A stretch of DNA of 42,748 nt from Limivicinus sp963617275 (lineage in GTDB: Bacteria > Bacillota > Clostridia > Oscillospirales > Oscillospiraceae): NCBI GenBank assembly GCA_963617275.1, contig CAVENX010000023.1:1-42748 (forward strand), read 5' to 3'. A program made the position numbers and the translations under genes. How positions within the stretch are numbered: position 1 is the stretch's first letter; each line of letters starts with the position of its first letter. The notes under the pieces were generated by a model. That model was not told the origin of the DNA. It did no database searches and saw nothing but the letters and a program-made list of their open reading frames with translations. Positions 30,877 to 38,872 of the stretch are shown here, in pieces.

Positions 30877-32022
30877 TCAGAACCAGAAGCTCCCGCCGCC
30901 GAGGACGAGTATATAGTAAACTATCCCCGACACGACCTGCCAGAGCAGAAGCGCCGCGCAGATAATAAAGCGTGCGTCCTTTGCCCGTTTCCTTTCATTG
31001 AGGAGCACGGCTATGCCGGCAAGAAGGGCAAAATACAGCCCTATATGCGCGCCCCACGAGATGTTGCCGTGCTCGGCGCGGTCGCCCGTCTCCATAAGGG
31101 CGAGGTATTCTCCTATCCCCGATGCCGCGACGGCATAGGAAAAGGCGAACCAGTGCTTTCTGATATACCTGTACCCATAGCACAGCAGCACCGCCAGCGC
31201 AAATATCCCCGCACGGGGCAGTCCCTCGATAATGCCGTGGCTGTTGGTCAGCCAATTGAGCACGGGCGCGAAAATAACCGTTGAGTTTTCGTCAAAAAGC
31301 ACGGCGGACTGGTAAAGCTCCACCGCGACGCCCGGCAGAACACAGGCGCCGAAAAGAAATTCGTTTTTGAAATTTCTCGCCCGGGTGAGCACAAAATCCG
31401 TTATCAGAAACACAAGCAGCGCCGGAGCCATGCAGAAAAGGAAGCTCGGCTTTACCGCGGCCGTAACGGTGCAGCACAGCGCAAAGCACGCAAGAAGCTT
31501 CCCGTCGGGCTTTCCGCGCAGATTTTTGAGCAGGATAAACGCGCAGAGCATCGCCCCTATCGCAAACGGCTCCATCACGTTATAGGTGGGGCTGTGAAAA
31601 TTGTTGACGGTGAGGTTAAGCCCCTTATAGAACTTCCTGCCCGGGATATACGCGGTAAAAGCGCACTGCGACAGAAGCGCCGCAAAAAGGACAAGCGCTT
31701 TCGGGCACTCACCGTCCGTTATCCGCTCAAGGCAGACAAAGGCAAGCGCCCATGACGCCGCCGCGAACAGCGCAAGCAGCACGCCGACTCCAACCTCCCC
31801 GCCGATACGATACGCCCAGCCCATGAACGTTTCCGCAAGGGAATAGAGCGTTTTGCCGCTCTTTATCCAGTCCATGTAGACATAAAGGTCGGAAAAGTAC
31901 CGCTCAAGCTTCATCGCCTGCCATGTATACAGGAATGCCTGACTTATATAGAATACCAGCCCAACGGCGCATACCGCGGCGAAAAGCAGGCGCTCTTTTC
32001 TGTTGTCACCGATTTTTTCCAT
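30877..32022 (-). CDS. Polytopic membrane protein, possible GT-C-type glycosyltransferase
   Basis: A 381-residue protein with about nine to ten hydrophobic helices. An early acidic loop LYVYMDWIKSGK and a later YNVMEPFAIGAM fit the general plan of lipid-linked GT-C transferases (Asp in the first outer loop), but no diagnostic motif is certain. Next to a polyprenyl-phosphate GT2 gene and an acyltransferase, a role in decorating a surface polymer is plausible. The Shine-Dalgarno is weak. I do not recognise a specific family. Confidence 0.75.
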   Translation of the reverse strand: MEKIGDNRKERLLFAAVCAVGLVFYISQAFLYTWQAMKLERYFSDLYVYMDWIKSGKTLYSLAETFMGWAYRIGGEVGVGVLLALFAAASWALAFVCLERITDGECPKALVLFAALLSQCAFTAYIPGRKFYKGLNLTVNNFHSPTYNVMEPFAIGAMLCAFILLKNLRGKPDGKLLACFALCCTVTAAVKPSFLFCMAPALLVFLITDFVLTRARNFKNEFLFGACVLPGVAVELYQSAVLFDENSTVIFAPVLNWLTNSHGIIEGLPRAGIFALAVLLCYGYRYIRKHWFAFSYAVAASGIGEYLALMETGDRAEHGNISWGAHIGLYFALLAGIAVLLNERKRAKDARFIICAALLLWQVVSGIVYYILVLGGGSFWF

Positions 32023-32042
32023 TTTACACTTTCTTTTTAAGC

Positions 32043-32063
32043 AAAGGGGATCCGAACCCCTTT
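32043..32063. terminator. Hairpin between the GT2 and membrane protein genes
   Basis: AAAGGGG (32043-32049) pairs with CCCCTTT (32057-32063). A and T runs on the two flanks allow partial termination in either direction. Confidence 0.5.
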
Positions 32064-32122
32064 TTAAGCGGATATGAGTGCGGACCGGAAAGCCTTATCC
32101 CCTCTTCCGCGTTTCGCGTTTT

Positions 32123-33046
32123 TTATTTCTCTTTTTTATAGATTTCCCGCACAAGATACTGCGGTGTGGCGTTGATGCACATATATATCCTGCCTATGTA
32201 CTCTCCCACCATGCCCAGCACCACGAGGATTATCCCGCCGATAAGCAGCAGCAGCGCAGTCGTGCTGCTCCAGCCGAGCGGAGCACTGTTGAACGCAAAA
32301 TGGCGGATGATGATGACTATCATATATATGAACCCGCACAGCGCCGAGAGACATCCCAGATAATTCGCTATTCTCAGCGGCTTTACCGAGAACGACGTGA
32401 AGCCGTTCATCCACAGGCTTATGAGCTTTGACAGCGTATAGCCGGAAGAGCCGCTCTCCCTCTCGCGGTGATCGATAGGCACGTTGCATATGTTTTTCGT
32501 CGAGCGCAGCACAAGCCCGATCACATACGGGTAGCAGCCCTCATAGCGCAGCATCTCGTCCATGACAAAGCGGCGCACGGCAAAGTACGAGCTTATATAC
32601 AGCTGCTTCGGCTTGCCGAGCATTATCTCGGTCATTTTGCTGTTGAGCCTGCTGCCCCAGTTGCGGAAGCCGGAGTGCTTCTTGCTTTCATAGGAGGCGT
32701 ACACCGCGTCGTAGCCCTCGTCAATCTTTTCAAGAAGCCTGTCCATCTCATCGGCGGGGGTCTGGCCGTCGTCGTCAAGGCAGACGATCACATCGCCCGT
32801 TGCCTGACGGAACCCCGCCATAAGCGCCGCGTGCTGGCCGAAGTTGCGCGCAAGATCGACGCCGGTTACATGGCTGTCGGCGGCGGCAAGCCGTTTTATC
32901 TCGTTTATCGTGCCGTCGGGCGAGCAGTCGTTCACAAGAATTATCTCATGCTCACGCTCTCCGACAGTCTTCTTTATTTCCTCTACCACCGCGCTGATCG
33001 TCTTTTCGGAACGGTAGCAGGGTATAACGAATGATATCCTGCTCAT
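32123..33046 (-). CDS. GT2 glycosyltransferase, GtrB/ArnC/DPM1-like
   Basis: A 307-residue enzyme. The GT-A start ISFVIPCYRSEKTI, VNDCSPDGT (about 39-47), ARNFGQHAALMAGF (about 65-78) and the DDDGQTPADEM metal motif (about 91-101) are those of transferases that load a sugar onto undecaprenyl phosphate. Two C-terminal helices (about 230-252 and 262-285) anchor it in the membrane. Such enzymes usually supply a GT-C partner, and two polytopic candidates lie nearby. GAGGGAAG precedes the ATG. Confidence 0.93.
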   Translation of the reverse strand: MSRISFVIPCYRSEKTISAVVEEIKKTVGEREHEIILVNDCSPDGTINEIKRLAAADSHVTGVDLARNFGQHAALMAGFRQATGDVIVCLDDDGQTPADEMDRLLEKIDEGYDAVYASYESKKHSGFRNWGSRLNSKMTEIMLGKPKQLYISSYFAVRRFVMDEMLRYEGCYPYVIGLVLRSTKNICNVPIDHRERESGSSGYTLSKLISLWMNGFTSFSVKPLRIANYLGCLSALCGFIYMIVIIIRHFAFNSAPLGWSSTTALLLLIGGIILVVLGMVGEYIGRIYMCINATPQYLVREIYKKEK

Positions 33047-33138
33047 ATCTTCCCTCTTTCTCGGTATCTTTTCTGAATGGGATTTTATAAATTTATGCCT
33101 CCACTTTCATGGGATGCGGCAAAACCGCAGATTTTGCC

Positions 33139-33205
33139 GGAGGGGGCTATCAGAGTTAGGAGTTAGGAATGAGGAGTTATGGTGCCGCTGACGCGGCGGC
33201 TTGGA
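33139..33205 (+). repeat. Family B repeat, + oriented copy
   Basis: GGAGGGGGCTATCAGAGTTAGGAG matches the complement of the region at about 36715-36738. It continues TTAGGAATGAGGAGTTATGGTG and GCCGCTGACGCGGC. It is opposite in orientation to the block at 33371-33480, so the AT-rich core is flanked by inverted copies. Confidence 0.7.
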
Positions 33206-33370
33206 TTTTTCTCAATCATCTTGTTTTAATGTAAAAGCATAAATCTTTCTAAAACCCGAAAAAAAACGAGAAATTCGGTTATCAAAAGGAAACATAACAG
33301 GTCGGCTCTGCCGACACAATATCTCCACTCTCCACTCTCTAATTCAATAAGTCGGCTTGCCGACACAATA

Positions 33371-33447
33371 ACTCCTCACTCCTCACTCCTCACTCCTCAC
33401 TCCTCACTCCTCACTCCTCAATCCTCACTCCTCAATCCTCATTCCTC
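33371..33447 (-). repeat. Heptamer tandem array, eleven units
   Basis: Eleven head-to-tail 7-base units read ACTCCTC on the + strand (GAGGAGT on the - strand). Seven are exact, one later unit is also exact, and three differ by one base (AATCCTC twice, ATTCCTC once). Other family B copies carry only about three to four units, so this is a locally expanded array. The family edge AGCTTTATACAGTGAGGA-like sequence follows toward the acetyltransferase stop. Confidence 0.92.
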
Positions 33448-33490
33448 ACTGTATAAAGCTCCTCATTCCTAACTACGCGAAGCTCTTAAC

Positions 33491-34018
33491 TCACTTATTG
33501 ATCATTGCCATAAAAACCACGTCTTTATATTCCCCGTCGAGATACACCATATCGCGGAACACGCCCTCACGCGTAAACCCGGCGTTTTCATAGCTTTTTT
33601 CCGCCTGAGTGTTGCCTGCAAGCACGCGCAGGCTTATTCTGTGCAGCCTGAGCGTCTCGAAGCCGAAGCGGGCGAAAAGTCTTGCCGTCTCACTGCCGAG
33701 CCCCTTGCCGCGTGCGCTCTCCTCGCCGATGAATATCCCGTACTCGGCGGAGCGGTTTTTCATGTCGATATCGCGGAAGTACACGGAACCGACCGGCTTG
33801 CCGGCGTCCCTGTCTATTATAATATACTGCACCACCTCGCCCGAGGCAACCTTTGTGCGCATCCAATTATTGTGAATTTCCTCTGTAAAGGTGTCCCGGA
33901 AGATGAAATTTTTCCGCACCGATTCCGTGTTGCGCCATCTGACGATGAGCGGAGTATCCTCCATCGTTATCGGCCGCAGCATCACCTTTTCACCGTAAAT
34001 TACCCTTTTCCCGTCCAT
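33491..34018 (-). CDS. GNAT acetyltransferase, RimJ/RimL/PseH-like
   Basis: A 175-residue single GNAT domain. It begins VMLRPITMEDTPLIVRWRN, has the acetyl-CoA loop ESARGKGLGSET (about 98-109), and the typical second half LHRISLRVLAGNTQAEKSYENAGFTREGVFRD. The closest general pattern is RimJ/RimL or PseH, the latter acetylating amino sugars for glycan synthesis. The ATG lies one base after the stop of the upstream membrane protein gene (TGA-A-ATG), so the two are coupled, which favours a surface-glycan role over ribosomal protein acetylation. Confidence 0.85.
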   Translation of the reverse strand: MDGKRVIYGEKVMLRPITMEDTPLIVRWRNTESVRKNFIFRDTFTEEIHNNWMRTKVASGEVVQYIIIDRDAGKPVGSVYFRDIDMKNRSAEYGIFIGEESARGKGLGSETARLFARFGFETLRLHRISLRVLAGNTQAEKSYENAGFTREGVFRDMVYLDGEYKDVVFMAMINK

Positions 34019-34019
34019 T

Positions 34020-35465
34020 TCAATTCACTTTCCTGTAAACATAGCATTTATCCGCCGCTTTTCCGGCAAACCCATAATCAGCCGAGACCTCTCTGTCGTC
34101 CCCGCCTATCATGATAAACTCCGTATCAGACGTTATGACGCCGCCCTCATCGGTCATCCATTTTATGCCTATCTGCGGCGGGATATCCCTGAGCCGGTCA
34201 AAAACGCCGTCCTCGCTCATCGTGGTTACGCTTGCTGTCTCTCCGCCGAATATTTCGGCAAATGCGGCCTTGTTATCCGGCGCCTCGTCAAATCTCTCTT
34301 CATGCACGAACGTGCCCGTGGGAATAACGGCGCACAACGTGATGCACAGCGCCGCCGCTTCAAGAGCGAAAACCGCTGTCTTTACGGCTTTCCCGCTCTC
34401 CGTATCCGATACCGCAAAAAGCAGTGCAAAAATGAGTGCGGGTGAAAGCATCCGGTAGTCGCGCCAGTCGAACACATCGTAAAGCGCGATATTGGCCCCG
34501 AGCATCACGGCATAAAGGGCAAAGAAGCTGAGATAAAGCCTTCTCTTTTCGCCCTTTGCGGCCGCCTTATACAGAAAATACGCCAGCGCCGCAAGATACT
34601 GCCACCTGAACGCCGCCTCGGCGCTGAACGCAAAGCAGCCCCTGAAATAAATTTTCAGATTGCTCAGCGTGTGGTGCAGGAGCACGGCGGGCTTGTGGGC
34701 AAGCGGCGTCCTGCCGAGCAGCGCGGCGAAGCCGTCGGGATACGGCGTCATAAAAAGCGCACATACTTTATAAAGCAGCAGACATCCCGCCGCATAACAT
34801 GCAAGCTTTGCTATCGTTTTTAGATTGAATCCGAAGTCCCAGCGCTCCCACAGCAGCGGCAGCAGGACGATTACATAGCATATCCTCAGCACACCGAGAT
34901 ACACACCCATGGCTATTGCCGCAATGAACACGCACTTTCCATGCGTTTTCCTCCAGCGTATGTAAAGCGCGGAATACACGATCATCGCCGCAATGCATGG
35001 TATCTCCATCATTGCGGTGTTGATATACAGCGCGGCCGGTGCATATATGAGCAGCAGCGCCGTTATCATAAGCGTCCTTTTTCCGTCCGGCTTTACCAGC
35101 AGCATGAAAAGGCCGATGCTCACCGTGAGCATAATGAAATTCGCGGCAAATATCGAATTGTCCCGCCACGGAAACAGCAGCGCATACCAGCCCCACGCGA
35201 AAACCGGCGACAGTCCGTGGCTTCCGAGCGGCCCCACGGGCGCTTTGTATCCGGCAAAGCCTCCGCCCGCGCCGAAGTCAAAGCCGCAGTTATCCACGGA
35301 AAACAGCATCCGCCAATAGCCGGTCTCATCGCTGAAATACGGCTTTGCACTAAGAAAACCGTGTCCCTGGACAATATACCACAGCAAAAGGTACGCACAC
35401 GGTATCAGCATCGCAAACGCGTACAGCGTGTAGGTTTTTATTTTCCCTGCGCGGCCGTTTTCCAT
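34020..35465 (-). CDS. Polytopic membrane protein, probable GT-C-like glycosyltransferase
   Basis: A 481-residue protein with about ten helices followed by a soluble C-terminal segment of about 100 residues. An acidic motif SAKPYFSDETGYWRML in the first outer loop (about 39-54) resembles the catalytic Asp/Glu loop of GT39/ArnT-type transferases. GGAGGACAAGC stands before the ATG at 35465. It is coupled to the GNAT gene. The substrate is unknown; a polyprenyl-phosphate sugar made by the nearby GT2 enzyme is a reasonable guess. Confidence 0.75.
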   Translation of the reverse strand: MENGRAGKIKTYTLYAFAMLIPCAYLLLWYIVQGHGFLSAKPYFSDETGYWRMLFSVDNCGFDFGAGGGFAGYKAPVGPLGSHGLSPVFAWGWYALLFPWRDNSIFAANFIMLTVSIGLFMLLVKPDGKRTLMITALLLIYAPAALYINTAMMEIPCIAAMIVYSALYIRWRKTHGKCVFIAAIAMGVYLGVLRICYVIVLLPLLWERWDFGFNLKTIAKLACYAAGCLLLYKVCALFMTPYPDGFAALLGRTPLAHKPAVLLHHTLSNLKIYFRGCFAFSAEAAFRWQYLAALAYFLYKAAAKGEKRRLYLSFFALYAVMLGANIALYDVFDWRDYRMLSPALIFALLFAVSDTESGKAVKTAVFALEAAALCITLCAVIPTGTFVHEERFDEAPDNKAAFAEIFGGETASVTTMSEDGVFDRLRDIPPQIGIKWMTDEGGVITSDTEFIMIGGDDREVSADYGFAGKAADKCYVYRKVN

Positions 35466-35498
35466 ATGCTTGTCCTCCGTTTCGGATTTTATCGTTAG

Positions 35499-36644
35499 TT
35501 AATGCGCACTTATGCCTTTGCCGAAGTAAGCGTCCAGATCTCTGATTTGGCTAACACGCTCTCGTGGCTCCCCTGAAAAGCGGAGGCATGAGTTGAATCC
35601 GCCGCGCCAGCGGCTCATCCGCTCCTCACTCCTCGCTGAATAAAGCTCTTTCGCAAGGAGATCGCCGAGGCCGTTCACCTCGCCGTTTATTTTCTCATAG
35701 AGCGCCTTCACGCCGTCGAGCGCAAGAATACCGTCGTAAAACGCATCATTATATTCTATCACAGTCATGCCGCCCTTTTCCAGCTTTTCTTTGCTTTCAG
35801 CATCGATATCCGCCAGCTGCGGACGCATATAGGCGATCGCGTCGCTCACCGCGGCTTCGAGCGTGCTTTGAAGCTCCTCCGGCAGGGAATCATACGAGGC
35901 CTTGTTCATGCATATCTGGTTAAGGTAAAGGATATGGTTGGTGCAGGCGAGATACTTCTGTACCTCGTTGAAGTTTGCACCGACGCAGGTGTCGGCGGCG
36001 TTCTCCTGCGCGTCTATCGTGCCGGATTGCAGGGAGAGATACACCTCGCCCCATGCAAGGGGCGTAGGCTCTGCCCCGATGGCCGACCAGAACGCCATAT
36101 GGTTTTTATTCTCCATTGTACGTATCTGCAGGCGGGCAAAGTCCTCTATCGTGTTGAGCGGAACGTTGGCGGTGGTAAGGCGGTATGTCGCGTTCTGCAA
36201 AAAGCCCAGAAGCTCAAACCCCGCGCTTTCATAAGCGCCCGCAATGCTCGCGTGAAATTTTCCGTCTCCGTTGAGCACTCTGTCGATGCTCTCCCCGTCG
36301 TATTTTGAAAAGACCATGGGCAGGTCAAAGACCGCCGCCTCCGGTATGAAGCTGACGAGCGGCGCCATCTGGCACAGTACAAGGTCTATATCCCCCGCCT
36401 GCATCTGGCGGATGAGATCTGCATCGCCGCCCAGCTCGCCGTTGGGATGATAATCCACCGTAAGCGCGCCGTCGGTAAGCTCCTCCACGCGCTTTGCAAG
36501 GTATTCGTTGAAAAGCTGTCCCGCCGCGCCTTTCCCGGTGGAGTCGGCAAGGATAAGCTCTCTCTTCCCTTTTTCCTCACTCCCGCACGCGCACAGCGCA
36601 CTCAGCATACATATCAGGAGCAGGACAGAAATATATTTTTTCAT
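35499..36644 (-). CDS. dctP: TRAP transporter solute-binding protein with repeat-derived C-terminus
   Basis: A 381-residue lipoprotein. The signal ends in the lipobox L-C-A-C (Cys20). The DctP fold follows: ILADSTGKGAAGQLFNEYLAKRVEELTDGAL, LGGDADLIRQMQAGDIDLVLC, and the signature region QIRTMENKNHMAFWSAIGAEPTPLAWGEVYLSLQSGTIDAQEN given here by its ends near residues 175 and 217. Family members end near 330-340 residues. The last about 45 residues (from SARSEER to ISAH) are encoded by family B and C repeat sequence, so the natural end was replaced. Transports an unknown, probably carboxylate-bearing, solute. It sits behind dctM, separated by 289 repeat-rich bases. Confidence 0.88.
   Translation of the reverse strand: MKKYISVLLLICMLSALCACGSEEKGKRELILADSTGKGAAGQLFNEYLAKRVEELTDGALTVDYHPNGELGGDADLIRQMQAGDIDLVLCQMAPLVSFIPEAAVFDLPMVFSKYDGESIDRVLNGDGKFHASIAGAYESAGFELLGFLQNATYRLTTANVPLNTIEDFARLQIRTMENKNHMAFWSAIGAEPTPLAWGEVYLSLQSGTIDAQENAADTCVGANFNEVQKYLACTNHILYLNQICMNKASYDSLPEELQSTLEAAVSDAIAYMRPQLADIDAESKEKLEKGGMTVIEYNDAFYDGILALDGVKALYEKINGEVNGLGDLLAKELYSARSEERMSRWRGGFNSCLRFSGEPRERVSQIRDLDAYFGKGISAH
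35504..35650 (-). repeat. Family C unit plus family B block overlapping the dctP 3' end
   Basis: 35504-35555 is a family C unit (GCGCACTTATGCCTTTG, AAGTAAGCGTCC, GATTTGGCTAAC on the + strand). 35566-35650 is family B (GAGTTGAATCCGCCG, GAGGAGT-type heptamers, edge near AGAGCTTTATTCAGCGAGGAG on the - strand). Both are in the dctP reading frame and form its last codons. Confidence 0.85.
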
Positions 36645-36687
36645 TTTTACTTTTCTCTTTTCGCAAAACTCATGTCAAATTCAATCC

Positions 36688-36738
36688 GTCGGCTCTGCCG
36701 ACACCACATCTCCACTCTTAACTCTGATAGACCCCTCC
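36688..36738 (-). repeat. Family B fragment upstream of dctP
   Basis: GTCGGCTCTGCCGAC (36688-36702) is followed by ACATCTCCACTCTTAACTCTGATAGACCCCTCC. On the - strand this gives the GGAGGGGTCTATCAGAGTTAAGAG block that also occurs at 33139. Confidence 0.8.
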
Positions 36739-36841
36739 GCCAAAGGCATAAGTGCGCGTTAGCCAAATCGAGATTTGGACGCTTACTTCGCCAAAAGGTA
36801 TAAGTGCGCGTTGACCAAATCAAAGATTTGGACGCTTACTT
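36739..36841 (+). repeat. Two tandem family C units
   Basis: Units at 36739-36790 and 36790-36841 read CAAAGGCATAAGTGCGCGTT, then AGCCAAATCGAGATTTGG or GACCAAATCAAAGATTTGG (an internal dyad), then ACGCTTACTT. The copy at 35504-35555 is the same unit in inverted orientation on the other side of dctP. Confidence 0.9.
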
Positions 36842-36863
36842 ACCTTTCAGGGGAGGCAATATT

Positions 36864-36932
36864 GTCGGCTCTGCCGACACAATAACTCCTCACTCCTCAA
36901 TCCTAACTCCTCACTGTATGAAGCTCCTCATT
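36864..36932 (-). repeat. Family B repeat starting after the dctM stop
   Basis: It has hairpin GTCGGCTCTGCCGAC (36864-36878), four heptamers (ACTCCTC, ACTCCTC, AATCCTA, ACTCCTC) and the edge ACTGTATGAAGCTCCTCATTC, ending two bases before the dctM stop codon. Confidence 0.88.
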
Positions 36933-36933
36933 C

Positions 36934-38220
36934 TCATATAAGGGCCGTGGACAGCCATGGTATATATGTTATAAGAATGAGTGCGGCGAGGAACGCAAGC
37001 ATGAACGGCAGTGCGCTTTTTGCGACCGCCATAGGCTGCTCCTCGGCGAGATTGCCCGCCACGAACAGGTCAAGCCCGAACGGGGGCGTCGCAAGCCCTA
37101 TCGACAGGCAGCACACGAGCACCGCGCCGAAATGCACGGGATTCACCCCAAGCTCCTCCACGGCGGGCAGAAGCACCGGCGCGAGGATTATTATCGCCGG
37201 GCCTGTGTCCATGACCATGCCCAGCAGCAAAAACAGCAGCACCAGCACCGACAGAACGCCGAAGCGCGATGCGAAATTATCAAGTATGAACGCGTTTATC
37301 GCGCCCGTCGCCTTTGTGAGTGAGAGAACACGCCCGAACGCCGTGGCAAAGGCAAGCACAAAGGCAAGCCCCGCATAGCTTTTCACAGCCCTGCGCATGA
37401 TCGGCAGAAGCTGATCGAGCCTGATGCTTTTATACACGAAAAGCGAAATTATCAGCGCATAGAACACCGACACGCAGGCAGCCTCGGTAGGCGTGAAAAG
37501 CCCGCCGTAGATGCCGCCCAGCACGATCACCGGGCAAAGGAGCGCCCAGAAGCTTTCCCTGAATATCCGCGCCTTTCCTTTTTTCTCAAGCTCGTCAAGC
37601 TTTCCGGCGATCACTTCGCGGTTTTCGCCCTTGCGGGCGCAGTAAAGCACCGCGTATCCCATAAGAAAAAGCGCAATGAGCACGCCGGGAATGACCCCGG
37701 CCAGAAAAAGCGCCCCCGTTGAAACACCGGTCGCCAGCGAGTACAGCACAAAGGGGATGGACGGGGGGATGACGACGCCGAGCCCGCCCGCGACCGCGAT
37801 AAGCCCCGCGCTCCAGCGCCGGTCATAGCCAAGTTCCGTCATAAGCGGGATGCACATCGACCCGACCGCTGCCGTCGTCGCAGGCCCCGAGCCGGAGACG
37901 GCGCCGTAGAAAAGGCAGGTGAGGATGACCGCGCACGGGATGCCGCCGCGCCGCTTCCCCACGAAGACGGCAAACAGGTCGAAGAGCCTGCGCGAGATGC
38001 CGCCCTCGGCCATAAGGATACCGCCGAGGATGAACAGCGGCACGGCAAGGATGGGCGTGGAATTTGCGCCGGAGAAGCAGTTATTTATTATCTGCGCCAT
38101 TGACCCGCCCTTTCCCAGAAGCAGGACCGGCGCGCTTGCCCCCGCGATCATACTCACCCCGACAGGCACGGTGAGCGCGACGGCAAGGACAAAAACGATC
38201 ATTACAAGTGCCGCCGCCAT
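36934..38220 (-). CDS. dctM: TRAP transporter large permease
   Basis: A 428-residue membrane protein of the DctM family with about 12 helices, the Na+-driven part of the transporter. Visible features are LGKGGSMAQIINNCFSG-type N-terminal sequence, GAVSGSGPATTAAVGSMCIPLM (about 125-146), a classic DctM segment, SIPFVLYSLATGVSTGALFLAGVIPG given here by its ends, and PFGLDLFVAGNLA near the C-terminus. The ATG at 38220 shares its A with the dctQ stop (TAATG), so translation is coupled. The longer open frame upstream overlaps dctQ and is not used. Confidence 0.94.
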   Translation of the reverse strand: MAAALVMIVFVLAVALTVPVGVSMIAGASAPVLLLGKGGSMAQIINNCFSGANSTPILAVPLFILGGILMAEGGISRRLFDLFAVFVGKRRGGIPCAVILTCLFYGAVSGSGPATTAAVGSMCIPLMTELGYDRRWSAGLIAVAGGLGVVIPPSIPFVLYSLATGVSTGALFLAGVIPGVLIALFLMGYAVLYCARKGENREVIAGKLDELEKKGKARIFRESFWALLCPVIVLGGIYGGLFTPTEAACVSVFYALIISLFVYKSIRLDQLLPIMRRAVKSYAGLAFVLAFATAFGRVLSLTKATGAINAFILDNFASRFGVLSVLVLLFLLLGMVMDTGPAIIILAPVLLPAVEELGVNPVHFGAVLVCCLSIGLATPPFGLDLFVAGNLAEEQPMAVAKSALPFMLAFLAALILITYIPWLSTALI

Positions 38221-38717
38221 TATCTCTCTTTCCTCTTCCCGATTTTTTCCTTCAGGCTCTGTGCCGAGCGTATGCACGCAAGCGCGAAGCCGAGCAGGAC
38301 GAACAAATATACCGTCCACATCGGCCAGAGCATCGCGGGCGATGTCTCGCCGCTTTTTGCGATACCAATCACCACCGGTGCCGAAGAAACGGCGCACAGA
38401 AGCATCGCCGCAAGCACAACGGCCTGCACCGCAATATCAAGCAGCTCCGCGCCCCTTTGCGGAAGGATATCGGAAAGGGCGGTCACGCGGAGCATTGTTC
38501 CTGTTTTGATTGTATACGGCAGAGAGATAAAAACGCTCCATATCCACATGAAACGGCAAAACTCCTCCGCCCAGGTCAGCGCCGGGACGAACGGGAGCTT
38601 TCTTATTATCACCTGCATCAGCTCCACCACGGCGATGGCGGCAAGAAACGCCATGAGCAGCGTCTCCTCAAAATGCACATCCAGCCATGTGAGCAGCTTT
38701 CTGATTTTATTTACCAT
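38220..38717 (-). CDS. dctQ: TRAP transporter small permease
   Basis: A 165-residue DctQ with four helices. The family segment PALTWAEEFCRFMWIWSVFI (about 52-71) is clear, followed by KTGTMLRVTAL. It pairs with DctM in the membrane. The ATG at 38717 gives the normal length; only a weak GGAAGAAAG ribosome site is seen, so a start further upstream (frame open to 38822) cannot be excluded. First gene of the dctQ-dctM unit, which follows rpsT after a terminator. Confidence 0.9.
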   Translation of the reverse strand: MVNKIRKLLTWLDVHFEETLLMAFLAAIAVVELMQVIIRKLPFVPALTWAEEFCRFMWIWSVFISLPYTIKTGTMLRVTALSDILPQRGAELLDIAVQAVVLAAMLLCAVSSAPVVIGIAKSGETSPAMLWPMWTVYLFVLLGFALACIRSAQSLKEKIGKRKER

Positions 38718-38827
38718 GTTTTCTGCGGCTTTCTTCCGCTGTACTGTCTTTCCGACGCTGCGGCGCGCAGTATGCCGCACGCCGTCCCCCGCCGGTCTTG
38801 GGCGCAATATTTTCGGGCACAATATTT

Positions 38828-38862
38828 AAAAAGGGACACCGCATCAGCCGGTGTCCCTTTTT
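38828..38862 (-). terminator. Terminator of rpsT
   Basis: A perfect 14-bp stem, AAAAAGGGACACCG (38828-38841) with CGGTGTCCCTTTTT (38849-38862). The A and T ends make it bidirectional; here it ends the - strand rpsT transcript. Confidence 0.92.
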
Positions 38863-38872
38863 ATAAGAGATA

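Larger units (their letters stand above)
33047..33490. other. 444-base intergenic region made of repeats around a short AT-rich core
   Basis: No gene is seen. From left: a hairpin CGGCAAAA/TTTTGCCG (33117-33139), a + oriented family B block (33139-33205), an AT-rich unique core (about 33206-33299) unlike the surroundings in composition, GTCGGCTCTGCCGAC (33301-33315), a second GTCGGC/GCCGAC hairpin (33351-33364), and the heptamer array (33371-33447) with its edge sequence reaching the stop of the acetyltransferase gene. Confidence 0.7.

Noticed and set aside
33371..33447. Possible CRISPR-like array
   Set aside because: The units are direct 7-base heptamers without spacers and no cas gene is present; it is a simple tandem repeat.
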